From Flammeovirgaceae bacterium (GTDB lineage Bacteria; Bacteroidota; Bacteroidia; Cytophagales; Cyclobacteriaceae), in contig JAHEKQ010000024.1 of assembly GCA_024638265.1 (NCBI GenBank), forward strand, positions 1 to 37,524: a DNA stretch of 37,524 nucleotides. The letters run 5' to 3'. Every line of letters starts with the position of its first letter. Positions within the stretch are counted from its first letter, which is position 1. The translations under genes and the position numbers were made by a program. Below the pieces are notes generated by a model. That model was not told the DNA's origin, did no database searches, and worked only from the letters and a program-made list of their open reading frames with translations. Shown piece after piece: positions 16,928 through 26,592 of this stretch.

Positions 16928-18571
<1,644 letters not shown>

Positions 18572-18597
18572 TTAGTTACTGATTAATTGATTGATAA

Positions 18598-18876
18598 TTA
18601 AAGAATTGCAAAAATGTCAGACTCACGCATGATCAGGTAGTCATGACCTTCAAAACTGATCTCAGTACCAGCATATTTACCGTAGAGTACAGTATCACCG
18701 GCCTTCACAGTTAAAGGCTCGTCTTTCTTCCCATTTCCAACTGCAACAACAGTTCCTTTCTGGGGCTTTTCCTTGGCAGTATCAGGTATAATGATTCCTG
18801 AAGCAGTTGTTTCTTCAGCTGCTGCGGCTTCAACCAGAACCCTGTCAGCAAGAGGTGTAATATTAATTTTTGACAT
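18598..18876 (-). CDS. groS: Co-chaperonin GroES (10 kDa)
   Basis: The heptameric lid of GroEL, 92 residues. It opens [20 protein letters not shown], carries the mobile-loop region [18 protein letters not shown], and ends in the conserved strand segment with [11 protein letters not shown]. It is the first gene of the groES-groEL unit. Upstream lies an inverted repeat (18895-18918). The CIRCE element (TTAGCACTC inverted repeat) of HrcA-controlled chaperonin operons was looked for and not seen. Confidence 0.98.
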   Translation of the reverse strand: MSKINITPLADRVLVEAAAAEETTASGIIIPDTAKEKPQKGTVVAVGNGKKDEPLTVKAGDTVLYGKYAGTEISFEGHDYLIMRESDIFAIL

Positions 18877-18894
18877 TGGTTTATATGTATTTTT

Positions 18895-18918
18895 AGGTTG
18901 TTATTAAATCAACAACCT
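18895..18918 (-). promoter_or_regulatory. Inverted repeat in the groES leader
   Basis: AGGTTGTT at 18895-18902 and AACAACCT at 18911-18918 form a perfect 8-base inverted repeat around an AT-rich 8-base spacer, ending 19 bases before the groES start codon. It is not followed by a T run on either strand. It could be an operator for a heat-shock regulator or an RNA hairpin affecting translation. Function is inferred from position only. Confidence 0.4.
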
Positions 18919-19061
18919 CCATTGATCATTAAATATGCCAATGTGTTAAACCTGACAAATTGGAAGTGGGTTCTGACATATTTGCATTGTTTTCAGACAA
19001 TTTTGCAGAAGTGGCAGGAATTAGGCTTGTTACAAGTACGGATTATTACGTATTATAGTGT

Positions 19062-19766
19062 ATGGAGCATTTGGAAGAAAACTGGTATCTCAAAGATCCA
19101 ATCGATTTTGAGTTGAGAAAATATGAATTGAAAGCCTTTCTACAGATTGCGAGAACCTTTTACAGGCAGTTGAATATTTACCCGTTAAAGGGCGAAGTCT
19201 CTGATAGGAAAAGTGAAATTCAAAACCTGATTGATCTCGAAAGAGATTTATTTAACAGAATGAAATCTGACCTTATCGGGATTGATACCTCCAAGCTTGA
19301 GCTAATCAGGAAAAAATCAATTAAGACATCCGCTTACCTCGACGAACTGGGGAGGATTATAGAATATGCACTTCCGATACTTTGTGATTTGGAAAAAGAA
19401 GGGGAGGAGATTGAGGAATTTGTCGATGCAAACTCTTCGCTTGAAACAGTAGGACTTGAAGCAATTTACAAGTTAGATGGTTATCTGATGATCTCTAATG
19501 GGAATCAATCTGAGATTCCTGTTTACAGATTTAAGTCCGGCCTTCTGGACTCCTCCAAACAACCTATTATAAGATTCGATTTCCTGACTATCCTTTCAAG
19601 GTCAGTTTGTGAAACATTTGAATCTCTAAAAAGAAGAATGATAAAACTGATATCTGATTTTTCGGTTCCCGCCACCTACCTTCTTGTAAGTGAACATCAA
19701 TATCCCTTACAAGCTACACTTCTTCCAGTAGCACGTAAAAAACTAATACCGGTTATTATTGATTAA
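19062..19766 (+). CDS. Hypothetical protein, mostly helical
   Basis: I do not recognise this 234-residue protein. There is no signal peptide or membrane segment. It is charged, with long predicted helices at about residues 15-75 and 80-125 and a mixed C-terminal half ending in a hydrophobic LLPVARKKLIPVII segment. It is probably cytoplasmic. It lies in the opposite orientation between secG and groES, breaking a minus-strand series, and its stop overlaps the secG stop by four bases. No consensus promoter was found; the closest -7-like words upstream each carry a mismatch. Confidence 0.7.
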   Translation: MEHLEENWYLKDPIDFELRKYELKAFLQIARTFYRQLNIYPLKGEVSDRKSEIQNLIDLERDLFNRMKSDLIGIDTSKLELIRKKSIKTSAYLDELGRIIEYALPILCDLEKEGEEIEEFVDANSSLETVGLEAIYKLDGYLMISNGNQSEIPVYRFKSGLLDSSKQPIIRFDFLTILSRSVCETFESLKRRMIKLISDFSVPATYLLVSEHQYPLQATLLPVARKKLIPVIID

Positions 19767-20140
19767 TTGAGAGAATCACCGGCTCCTTCAAGTCCCTGAA
19801 GGAGGTCACCTTCACTCGAAGGATCACCACTTTCTTCAGGAATAAGTGCCGGATCGATATTCAAGGCTGGAGGCTCTTCCTCAAACCTGTCCCCAAATTC
19901 GTCCGAAGTCTCCGGATTGTCGATCACATTCAATCCTAAAGTGAGTACCAGCATTGCAATGGCAAGGCCCCATGTCAGTTTCTCAAGAAGGTCGGTTGTT
20001 TTTTTGACACCGATCATATTGCTGGCTCCTGAACCCCCGAATTGACTGCTGAGTCCTCCACCTTTCGAATTCTGGGCTAGTATGACCAGGATCAATAAGA
20101 CTGCCACAAAAAGTATGATACTAACTATTACCGCTTCCAT
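19763..20140 (-). CDS. secG: Preprotein translocase subunit SecG
   Basis: Small membrane partner of SecYEG, 125 residues. The first hydrophobic helix (about 3-23) is followed by the SecG signature NSKGGGLSSQFGGSGASNMIG and a second helix (about 54-72). The remaining 50 residues form an acidic, Pro- and Ser-rich tail, longer than in enterobacterial SecG (110 residues in total). It assists export of proteins through SecYEG. Its start lies 20 bases inside the end of the preceding lysine-rich TPR gene, so the two are probably translationally coupled. Confidence 0.92.
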   Translation of the reverse strand: MEAVIVSIILFVAVLLILVILAQNSKGGGLSSQFGGSGASNMIGVKKTTDLLEKLTWGLAIAMLVLTLGLNVIDNPETSDEFGDRFEEEPPALNIDPALIPEESGDPSSEGDLLQGLEGAGDSLN

Positions 20141-21311
20141 CCCTTTTTTTCTCTAGGTCTTTAATTTGGGTCGCAAAGTACGCCTTTTTTTGAGGATATT
20201 TCCAAATTAATTTTTTGTAAATCTCTATTGCTTTATCTGTTTTGCCCTGTTTAGAAAAAATAATCGCGAGGTTCTCAGAGACAAGATCCTTATTGAAATT
20301 TACACTTTCCTTCGCGAGGTCTGCAACCTGTTCGTCTGTCAGATTTTCATTGTCCTTAACCTTTTCCGGTTCTCTTTGAACGAAATCTTCAATCAACTTA
20401 TTCTGGTTTTTCTGCTTTTCTCCAACTTCCTTTTCTTCAAGAGAGTTAATCTCCTCAATGAATTGGTTATCAACAGGTTTCTTGACTTTCTTTTTAGCAG
20501 GCGAGGACTTTTTGCCTTTGGTTGCTACGGATTTAGCTTTTCCTTTTTGGACTTTTTTTTTCTTCTTTTCAGTAGGTCCTTTCATTCCCTCTTCGAAGTC
20601 GGAGATATGTTTCTTCAACTCTTTAAGGTTCAGCATTACTTCATCCCTGACCTTGTCCATTTCATCGGTCTTTGCCGGGACTTGAGGAGTCCTTTTTTGT
20701 ACTTTTTCACCTATCCCCTTGCTGGCAGATGAGGATTCTGCCACTGCACGCGGTTTCTTTGGGGGAGTTAATTCTTTTTTAGGCGAAGCCTGTTTCTTTT
20801 CTGTAGAAGCCGGGGATTCAGCTTTTTTCTTTGGAGGCTCTTTAGGTTTAGCAGGATCTTTCGCTTTGGCTTCTTCTTTTACTTTGGTCGGTGCTTCGGC
20901 TTTGACCTCATCTTTGGTTTTGGACTTTATTGGTTTTGTGACTTTCGGAGAACCTTCTTTCCCCTTTTCCACAACAGGTTTTTTTGTTTGAAGCTCAGCG
21001 GATTTTTCAGATATACCTGATGATTTTTCAGTAACCACCTTTACTTTGGTGCGTGTGACAGGCTTGGCGCTTTCCACCTCCTTTTGGTCGATGAAGCTCT
21101 TCAGTACCTTGCGATTGGTGGAATACATTGCTGCGGTCCCCAATTTTGCATTAGCATTGTTAGACTTTCTTCGTAAGTGTGATTTAGCTATCACCGCATG
21201 GATTACCTGAGAAAACGGGTAGGATTTTTGAAGTTCCTCCAGCTGCTTAAGCTCGGAATCTGTCAGAGTGGTGCCCTTTGAGAGCAGTTGGTGGAATTTC
21301 TTCTTGTTCAC
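20121..21311 (-). CDS. Lys/Glu-rich (KEKE) protein with C-terminal TPR
   Basis: Protein of 396 residues in three parts. The N-terminal helical region (about 1-80) has a TDSELKQLEELQKSYPFSQ motif. A long low-complexity part (about 80-290) is dominated by Lys, Glu, Pro and Ala and is likely disordered. A C-terminal TPR pair (about 325-390) is visible as NLAIIFSKQGKTDKAIEIYK and the following helix. There is no signal peptide. Its function is unknown. It lies between lptE and secG in an envelope-biogenesis cluster and overlaps secG by 20 bases, which suggests a link with export or outer-membrane assembly but does not show it. Confidence 0.8.
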   Translation of the reverse strand: MNKKKFHQLLSKGTTLTDSELKQLEELQKSYPFSQVIHAVIAKSHLRRKSNNANAKLGTAAMYSTNRKVLKSFIDQKEVESAKPVTRTKVKVVTEKSSGISEKSAELQTKKPVVEKGKEGSPKVTKPIKSKTKDEVKAEAPTKVKEEAKAKDPAKPKEPPKKKAESPASTEKKQASPKKELTPPKKPRAVAESSSASKGIGEKVQKRTPQVPAKTDEMDKVRDEVMLNLKELKKHISDFEEGMKGPTEKKKKKVQKGKAKSVATKGKKSSPAKKKVKKPVDNQFIEEINSLEEKEVGEKQKNQNKLIEDFVQREPEKVKDNENLTDEQVADLAKESVNFNKDLVSENLAIIFSKQGKTDKAIEIYKKLIWKYPQKKAYFATQIKDLEKKRDGSGNS

Positions 21312-21350
21312 TTTTAAATAACAGAGGGAACTTTAAAACTAGCCACATTT

Positions 21351-21866
21351 TTACCAATTGGCAACCGAGGCATTGAATATGTTAAGTATAATATTCTCAT
21401 AGATCTCATTCACCAATTCCTCTTCAACATCCTGAATCGCCTGATCCGCATCAAAGTCGCTGAAGAAAGAAAAATTACGAGTAAAGTCGGCACTGGGTTC
21501 ATTCAGGTTTGTAAAAGTAACCGATACTGTGATTGTTAATCTTGTTTGGGCAGTTGTGTTGAATCCATTCAGATTCTGTCCTGCTGTCTGTGCTACGGGG
21601 GATAATCGATAATCACTAACAGATCCTTCAAACAATAGTTCACCCCCATCGTCTACCAATTGAATATTAGTATTCTGTTGAAAATAATCGCGTATCTGGT
21701 CAGTAAAGGTTGCCGCCAGGTCAGCAGGTCCATTGTCTGCTTCGTAGAAAAAGGTATTAATAGACATGGTTTCGGCGTTGACATTAATTCCTGTAAATGA
21801 ATATTGGACCTTACAGGATGTCATTGCGACCAGTGCGACAATTATTGAAAGAAAATTAATCCTCAA
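21351..21866 (-). CDS. lptE: LPS-assembly lipoprotein LptE
   Basis: Outer-membrane lipoprotein of 171 residues that plugs the LptD barrel during lipopolysaccharide delivery. The signal ends in lipobox AMTSC with Cys18, followed by KVQYSFTGI, the typical start of Bacteroidota LptE. The rest shows the expected alternation of one long helix (LAATFTDQIRDYFQQ) with strands including LLFEGSVSDYRLSP. It overlaps the end of the sigma-54 activator gene by 11 bases, so it is co-transcribed with that gene and miaB. The partner lptD is not in the window. Confidence 0.88.
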   Translation of the reverse strand: MRINFLSIIVALVAMTSCKVQYSFTGINVNAETMSINTFFYEADNGPADLAATFTDQIRDYFQQNTNIQLVDDGGELLFEGSVSDYRLSPVAQTAGQNLNGFNTTAQTRLTITVSVTFTNLNEPSADFTRNFSFFSDFDADQAIQDVEEELVNEIYENIILNIFNASVANW

Positions 21867-23139
21867 GTTCGTAGTATTTTATTTTCCGGTACAAAGTTCG
21901 TTCCGAAATACCGAGGTCTTTAGCGGCATGCTTTCTTTTGTTATTGTGCCTTCGCAATGCCTTGATTATCAGTTCTTTTTCCTTCTTCTCCAGTGAGAGG
22001 TCGTCATCTTCCGTTTCGTGTATAATATCTTCTACATCCTCTTCATCCCTGGGGGCAGATTCAATCTTCAATTCAGTGACAGGTGGTGTTGCTTCCATAT
22101 CCACGGTCGGAGCTTCTTCAATAGTCTTTTCTTTCACGGGATCTTCCATCCCGGTGAACAATTCCTTATGCTCTTCAAGCAATTGCCCTGACTGGTTTCC
22201 ATTCTCAAGTATTCCAAGTACCAGCTTCTTCAACTCATACACATCCCGCTTCATTTCAAAAAGTACCTTATAAAGGATATCCCTTTCAGAAATGGTTTCT
22301 GAATCTCGATCAGGATTGTGATATAGAGCGGGAAGATTGGAACCTTCAGCTGGTAAATATTGCGATAGCTTTTCGGCACCGATTTCCTTCTCTTCCGATG
22401 ACAAGACCGAAATCTGGTCGACGAGATTTTTTAGCTGTCGGATATTTCCCGGGAACCGATATTTCATTAAAAGGATTTTTGCATCGTCCGTAAGAACTAC
22501 GGGTTTAGTCCTGTACTTCTCGGCAAAATCAGAGGCGAATTTCCTAAATAGCAATTCGATATCTGTCCCTCTTTCTCTGAGGGGAGGCACAAAAATCGGA
22601 ACGGTATTAAGTCTGTAGTAGAGGTCTTCCCGGAACTTTCCCTCATCTACTTTTTTGTGAAGATCCACATTGGTAGCAGCGACCACACGAACATCGGTCT
22701 TTTGAACCTTCGAACTTCCAACGCGAAGAAATTCACCATTTTCCAGAACTCTTAGAAGCCGGGCTTGTGTACCTAATGGCATTTCCCCGATCTCATCGAG
22801 GAAAATGGTGCCTCCGTTTGTGACCTCAAAATAGCCACGCCTGGAATCATGAGCGCCCGTGAAAGATCCTTTTTCATGACCGAATAACTCTGAATCAATG
22901 GTTCCTTCCGGGATCGCTCCACAATTAACCGCAATAAATTGTCCGTGTTTTCGGGCACTGAGACTGTGAATAATTTTCGAAAATGATTCTTTTCCACTTC
23001 CACTCTCCCCGGTGATTAAGACGGTCATGTCCGTAGGTGCAACCTGTACTGCTACCTTTATTGCGTGGTTTAACAAGTTGGAATTACCAATAATCCCAAA
23101 GCGTTGTTTGATGGCTAATATTTCGCGATCCTGGCTCAT
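21856..23139 (-). CDS. Sigma-54-type AAA+ transcription activator
   Basis: Transcription activator of 427 residues. The AAA+ domain starts almost at the N terminus: Walker A GESGSGKE at 44-51, the sigma-54-contacting loop GSFTGA at 91-96 (a variant of GAFTGA), Walker B FLDEIGE at 113-119, and the arginine-finger region [11 protein letters not shown] Glu/Asp-rich linker of roughly 100 residues leads to a C-terminal Fis-type helix-turn-helix at about 385-425 ([18 protein letters not shown]). There is no receiver, GAF or PAS domain, so its activity must be set by expression or by a partner. It lies between miaB (4-base overlap) and lptE (11-base overlap). This order is, to my knowledge, common in Bacteroidota. 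Confidence 0.92.
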   Translation of the reverse strand: MSQDREILAIKQRFGIIGNSNLLNHAIKVAVQVAPTDMTVLITGESGSGKESFSKIIHSLSARKHGQFIAVNCGAIPEGTIDSELFGHEKGSFTGAHDSRRGYFEVTNGGTIFLDEIGEMPLGTQARLLRVLENGEFLRVGSSKVQKTDVRVVAATNVDLHKKVDEGKFREDLYYRLNTVPIFVPPLRERGTDIELLFRKFASDFAEKYRTKPVVLTDDAKILLMKYRFPGNIRQLKNLVDQISVLSSEEKEIGAEKLSQYLPAEGSNLPALYHNPDRDSETISERDILYKVLFEMKRDVYELKKLVLGILENGNQSGQLLEEHKELFTGMEDPVKEKTIEEAPTVDMEATPPVTELKIESAPRDEEDVEDIIHETEDDDLSLEKKEKELIIKALRRHNNKRKHAAKDLGISERTLYRKIKYYELED

Positions 23140-24593
23140 AATTCAACCTCTCTACCCATTAACGTGGCGGCTGTGCAGTCCTCAATCCTCACATTCACGT
23201 ACATACCTTTTTCCAGATTGCCCTTTGGGATTATCACCACTTTGTTGGCGCTATTTCGGCCCTGCAGGTGGTCATCTGATCGTTTGGAAGTCCCTTCAAT
23301 CAATATCTTCTGCACTTTACCCAAGTCAAGCTTGTTTCTCTCCAGGCTATGCTGCCTTTGTTTTTCGATTATTTCATTCAACCTCTTCTTTTTAATTTCA
23401 AGAGGTATATCATCCTCAAACCTCCTTTCAGCCATAGTACCGGGTCTTTCGGAGTAATAAAACATATAGGAGAAATCATACTGCACGAGATCCATCAGGG
23501 TCAATGTGTCGCGGTGTTCCTCTTCAGTTTCAGAACAGAATCCTGCAATCATATCGGATGAAATGCCACAATCATCACCAATAATTTCGCGGATGGCCTT
23601 TACCCTGTCGAGATACCATTCCCTGTCATAGGTCCTGTTCATCATATCCAGTATACGACTGTTACCGCTCTGTACAGGGAGGTGAATGTAATTACAAATA
23701 TTGTCGTAGTTTTTAATTGTATGAAGTACCTGGTCGGTAATATCTTTCGGGTGTGACGTAGAAAACCTGACACGGAGATTCGGGTGAACCTTGGCCACCA
23801 TTTCAAGAAGGTTGGCAAAATTGACTACTTCGGCATCCTTAATTTTGTTCAATTTCGCTTTATTGTTCTCGACTTTTGACCACTTGTAGGAATCCACGTT
23901 TTGTCCCAGAAGAGTTACTTCCCTGAATCCGTTTTCGTACAGTTGCGTGGCTTCCCTGACAATGGATTCCGGATCTCGGCTGCGCTCCCGTCCCCTGGTG
24001 AAGGGTACTACGCAGAATGAACAAACATTGTCACAGCCTCTCATTATACTGATAAAAGCAGTCACACCATTAGAATTCAGTCGCACCGGACTTATATCAC
24101 CATAGGTTTCTTCCCTGCTCAACAACGTATTTACCGCCCGCGTACCGCCTTCCACTTGTTGAACAAGGTTTGGAAGGTCCCTGTACGCATCCGGACCAGC
24201 AACGAGATCAACAATCTTTTCTTCCTCAAGCAATTGAGTTTTCAACCGCTCGGCCATGCAACCAAGAACTCCGATTACCATCCCTGGATTTGTCTTTTTA
24301 ATCGCATTGAGCTGTCCCAAACGATTTCTAACAGTTAGTTCAGCTTTTTCGCGGATACTGCAGGTGTTCAAAAAGATCACATCTGCCAGCTCAGCATTTG
24401 AAGTAGTCGAATACCCCTCTTTTGCCAGGATAGAAGAAACAATCTCAGAATCTGAAAAATTCATCTGGCAACCGTAGCTTTCTATATAAAGCTTCTTGTC
24501 TTTTGCTACCGCCTCTTCCCTGGAAACCCGGACTTCACAATTATCCTGCTTATCCGTTGATATTATTTCTAAATCCTGTATCAGTTTCTCCAT
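23136..24593 (-). CDS. miaB: tRNA methylthiotransferase MiaB
   Basis: Radical-SAM enzyme that adds a methylthio group to N6-isopentenyl-adenosine 37 of tRNAs. From the ATG at 24593 it has 485 residues. The N-terminal cluster-binding cysteines are Cys42 (YGCQMN), Cys78 (NTCSIR) and Cys112 (LGCMAE). The radical-SAM CxxxCxxC is CDNVCSFC at 187-194. A TRAM domain lies in the last 70 residues, around [12 protein letters not shown]. The frame also opens at a TTG at 24623, but the -7 promoter element lies between the two and excludes it. It heads the operon miaB - activator - lptE - KEKE protein - secG. Confidence 0.95.
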   Translation of the reverse strand: MEKLIQDLEIISTDKQDNCEVRVSREEAVAKDKKLYIESYGCQMNFSDSEIVSSILAKEGYSTTSNAELADVIFLNTCSIREKAELTVRNRLGQLNAIKKTNPGMVIGVLGCMAERLKTQLLEEEKIVDLVAGPDAYRDLPNLVQQVEGGTRAVNTLLSREETYGDISPVRLNSNGVTAFISIMRGCDNVCSFCVVPFTRGRERSRDPESIVREATQLYENGFREVTLLGQNVDSYKWSKVENNKAKLNKIKDAEVVNFANLLEMVAKVHPNLRVRFSTSHPKDITDQVLHTIKNYDNICNYIHLPVQSGNSRILDMMNRTYDREWYLDRVKAIREIIGDDCGISSDMIAGFCSETEEEHRDTLTLMDLVQYDFSYMFYYSERPGTMAERRFEDDIPLEIKKKRLNEIIEKQRQHSLERNKLDLGKVQKILIEGTSKRSDDHLQGRNSANKVVIIPKGNLEKGMYVNVRIEDCTAATLMGREVEL

Positions 24594-24610
24594 TTCACTT
24601 GAATAGATCG

Positions 24611-24641
24611 CAAAGGTATACAATAGAGTAATTATGACAAA
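24611..24641 (-). promoter_or_regulatory. Consensus promoter of the miaB operon
   Basis: On the minus strand TTTG (24641-24638), a 19-base spacer and TACCTTTG (24618-24611) match the Bacteroidota vegetative promoter at every defined position. Transcription would begin near 24604, 11 bases before the miaB ATG at 24593. Confidence 0.75.
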
Positions 24642-24647
24642 ATGTCA
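24635..24647. promoter_or_regulatory. Palindrome over the miaB -33 element
   Basis: TGACA-AAA-TGTCA is a 13-base inverted repeat that includes the -33 TTTG of the miaB promoter and sits in the divergent gap with the carbonic-anhydrase-like gene. It could be an operator, but no regulator is known for it. Confidence 0.35.
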
Positions 24648-24686
24648 GGTTGCTCATTTGCCTCTCATTCATTAGATTGAAAGTTT

Positions 24687-25196
24687 ATGGCCTTTATTAC
24701 ATCAGTCAGGGGAAAGGAACCTCGATGGGGAAATGATTGTTTCCTCGCAGAGAATGCCACTGTGGTCGGTGACGTGACTATGGGGGACCGCTGCACGGTA
24801 TGGTTCAATGCAGTAATAAGGGGAGATGTTCATTCTATTGAAATCGGAAACGATACCAATATTCAGGACGGAGCGGTAATTCATTGCACGTACAAGAAGG
24901 CAAACACTATAATAGGTAGCAGGGTGTCCATTGGGCATAATGCTATAGTGCACGGTTGTACTCTTGAAGATGATGTTTTGGTGGGAATGGGTGCAATCAT
25001 CATGGACAATGCACTGATCGGTAAATACTCTGTTATTGCGGCAGGTGCGGTAATTCTTCAGGGTACCAAGGTGGAGGAGGGGTCCTTATACGCAGGTGTT
25101 CCGGCCCGGCGTATTAAGGATGTGGATTCTGAACTGAGAAATATGATTGACCGGACAGCAGTTAATTACCCGAAGTATGCAAAGTGGTTTGAATGA
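24687..25196 (+). CDS. Gamma-carbonic anhydrase-like hexapeptide protein
   Basis: Left-handed beta-helix protein of the YrdA/CaiE/gamma-carbonic anhydrase family, 169 residues. Hexapeptide repeats run from about residue 20 to 145. The three metal-binding His residues are present in VIHCT, IGHNA and IVHG. The Arg and Asp of NAVIRGDVHSIEIG are also conserved. It probably forms a zinc-bound trimer in the cytoplasm. Carbonic anhydrase activity is possible, but many close relatives lack it or have unknown substrates. Its end overlaps the rhomboid gene start by 20 bases. Confidence 0.9.
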   Translation: MAFITSVRGKEPRWGNDCFLAENATVVGDVTMGDRCTVWFNAVIRGDVHSIEIGNDTNIQDGAVIHCTYKKANTIIGSRVSIGHNAIVHGCTLEDDVLVGMGAIIMDNALIGKYSVIAAGAVILQGTKVEEGSLYAGVPARRIKDVDSELRNMIDRTAVNYPKYAKWFE

Positions 25197-25875
25197 AAGT
25201 AGAGTAGATGACGGTAAAAGGTTTAGGGATAGTGTTCTCTATACCTTCCTGTTCTTGTTGTTACTGTGGGGCATAAGAATAACTGAATATTATTTAAAGG
25301 AAGATTTTGGAGAATTGGGCATTCTACCAAGGACGGCTGAAGGAAGCCTCGGGATTTTTACCGGACCACTTATTCACGGGGATTTTTATCATCTCATTTC
25401 CAATACATTCCCGCTGGCAATTCTCGGAATTGGTGTCATATATTTCTATAGGCAGGTAGCACACCTTGTCATTGGAATCATATACCTGGTTTCAGGGCTG
25501 GCTGTTTGGCTGATTGCAAGGGATGCTTATCATATTGGAGCCAGTGGAATTGTATACGGAATGATGTTTTTCCTTTTGACCTCCGGCTTTATTAGAAATG
25601 ACAGGCGACAATTGGCAATTTCTTTTGTGATCCTTTTACTCTATGGTGGATCAATGTTCAGCGGATTACTTCCGACTGATTCATCTGTTTCATGGGAAGC
25701 TCATGGAATGGGTGCTCTGGCCGGGGTATTTAGTGCTTTACTTTTCAGGAAAACCTATGTTCCTACCGTTCAGGACCTCAACGATGAAGTAGAAGAAACT
25801 CCAAACATTGATTATACAGGGGAAGCCGAATTTTATTATAAAATAAAGTATAAGGACAAGGAGGATATGGAGTGA
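25177..25875 (+). CDS. Rhomboid-family intramembrane serine protease
   Basis: Membrane protease of 232 residues from the ATG at 25177, with about six hydrophobic helices. The catalytic Ser123 lies in HIGASG and the catalytic His176 in EAHGMG. The conserved HxxxN (His72, Asn76) that stabilises the oxyanion is also present, so the enzyme should be active. It cleaves membrane-protein substrates near or within the bilayer. The C-terminal 35 residues form an acidic cytoplasmic tail. The frame is open to a TTG at 25147, but the ATG gives a short overlap with the preceding gene and a normal start. Confidence 0.9.
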   Translation: MQSGLNESRVDDGKRFRDSVLYTFLFLLLLWGIRITEYYLKEDFGELGILPRTAEGSLGIFTGPLIHGDFYHLISNTFPLAILGIGVIYFYRQVAHLVIGIIYLVSGLAVWLIARDAYHIGASGIVYGMMFFLLTSGFIRNDRRQLAISFVILLLYGGSMFSGLLPTDSSVSWEAHGMGALAGVFSALLFRKTYVPTVQDLNDEVEETPNIDYTGEAEFYYKIKYKDKEDME

Positions 25876-25879
25876 TCCT

Positions 25880-25887
25880 TATATTTG
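25880..25887 (+). promoter_or_regulatory. Possible -7 box inside the OmpH-like 5' region
   Basis: TATATTTG matches TAnnTTTG exactly, but no TTG is present at the -33 distance. If used, transcription would begin near 25894 and only the GTG at 25911 would remain as start of the OmpH-like gene. Confidence 0.3.
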
Positions 25888-25910
25888 CGGTTCAATCAAC
25901 GATACAGACC

Positions 25911-26534
25911 GTGAAAAATCTTTCGATTATTTTAAATATAGTTTTGGCAGCGGCTATAGTTGTCCTTTTTATCCTTCATTTCAACGATGGGGACAGCGGG
26001 GAACACGATGGTAAAGAAGAAATGGCAACAGAAACAGGCAACTACAAAATTGCCTACATACTTTCGGATACCTTGCTTGCCAATTATCAGTATGTCCTTG
26101 ATGAAAATGCAAAGCTTCGTAAAAGATCTGATCAAATTCAGACAGATTACAGAAATAGAGCAGAAGGTTTGCAAAAAGAGTTGAATGACTACCAAACCAA
26201 TTATGCTAATCTCACCATCGGACAGGCCAGGGCCATTGAAGAAAATCTGACGAAGAAAGAACAAAATCTCAGATTGTTTCAGCAGAGTGTTCAGCAGGAA
26301 TTACTTGAATTAGAGTCAAAGATATCTCGCGAGCTTTATACAAAGCTTACAGGCTTTCTCAAAGAATACAGCGAAAGAAAGGGTATTGAGATGGTCGTAA
26401 AATTCGATACCTCCAGCGATGTACTCTATGCTGGGGAAGGACTCGATATCACCCGGGAAGTATTAGACTCACTGAATGCGCGATATTTGAATCCGACCCC
26501 CGTTAAGACTGCAACTGATAGCACTTCAAACTAG
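25911..26534 (+). CDS. OmpH/Skp-like membrane-anchored chaperone-type protein
   Basis: OmpH/Skp-family protein. From the GTG at 25911 it has 207 residues: one N-terminal hydrophobic helix (about 4-22), a short acidic spacer, then YKIAYILSDTLLANYQY, the family's typical first strand. A long charged coiled coil follows (about 65-150), closing with a strand-containing C-terminal segment. Skp relatives hold unfolded outer-membrane proteins in the periplasm. The helix has no clear cleavage site and may anchor the protein. An alternative GTG at 25872, overlapping the rhomboid stop by four bases, would give 220 residues. Confidence 0.75.
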   Translation: MKNLSIILNIVLAAAIVVLFILHFNDGDSGEHDGKEEMATETGNYKIAYILSDTLLANYQYVLDENAKLRKRSDQIQTDYRNRAEGLQKELNDYQTNYANLTIGQARAIEENLTKKEQNLRLFQQSVQQELLELESKISRELYTKLTGFLKEYSERKGIEMVVKFDTSSDVLYAGEGLDITREVLDSLNARYLNPTPVKTATDSTSN

Positions 26535-26559
26535 ACCGCGCTCATTTTCAATTTTTTAG

Positions 26560-26567
26560 TATCTTAG
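26560..26567 (+). promoter_or_regulatory. Possible promoter of the translocase-HEAT gene
   Basis: TATCTTAG differs from TAnnTTTG in one base and is followed by CA, as in many Bacteroidota promoters. The start point would be near 26575, 18 bases before the ATG at 26593. No -33 TTG is seen. Confidence 0.3.
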
Positions 26568-26592
26568 CAGGGAACTGTTTTTATTTTTTAAT

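Noticed and set aside
18981-19005. CATATTTG and CAATTTTG as promoter boxes for the gene at 19062
   Set aside because: Each has a mismatch at the first T of TAnnTTTG, and neither has a TTG at the correct spacing.
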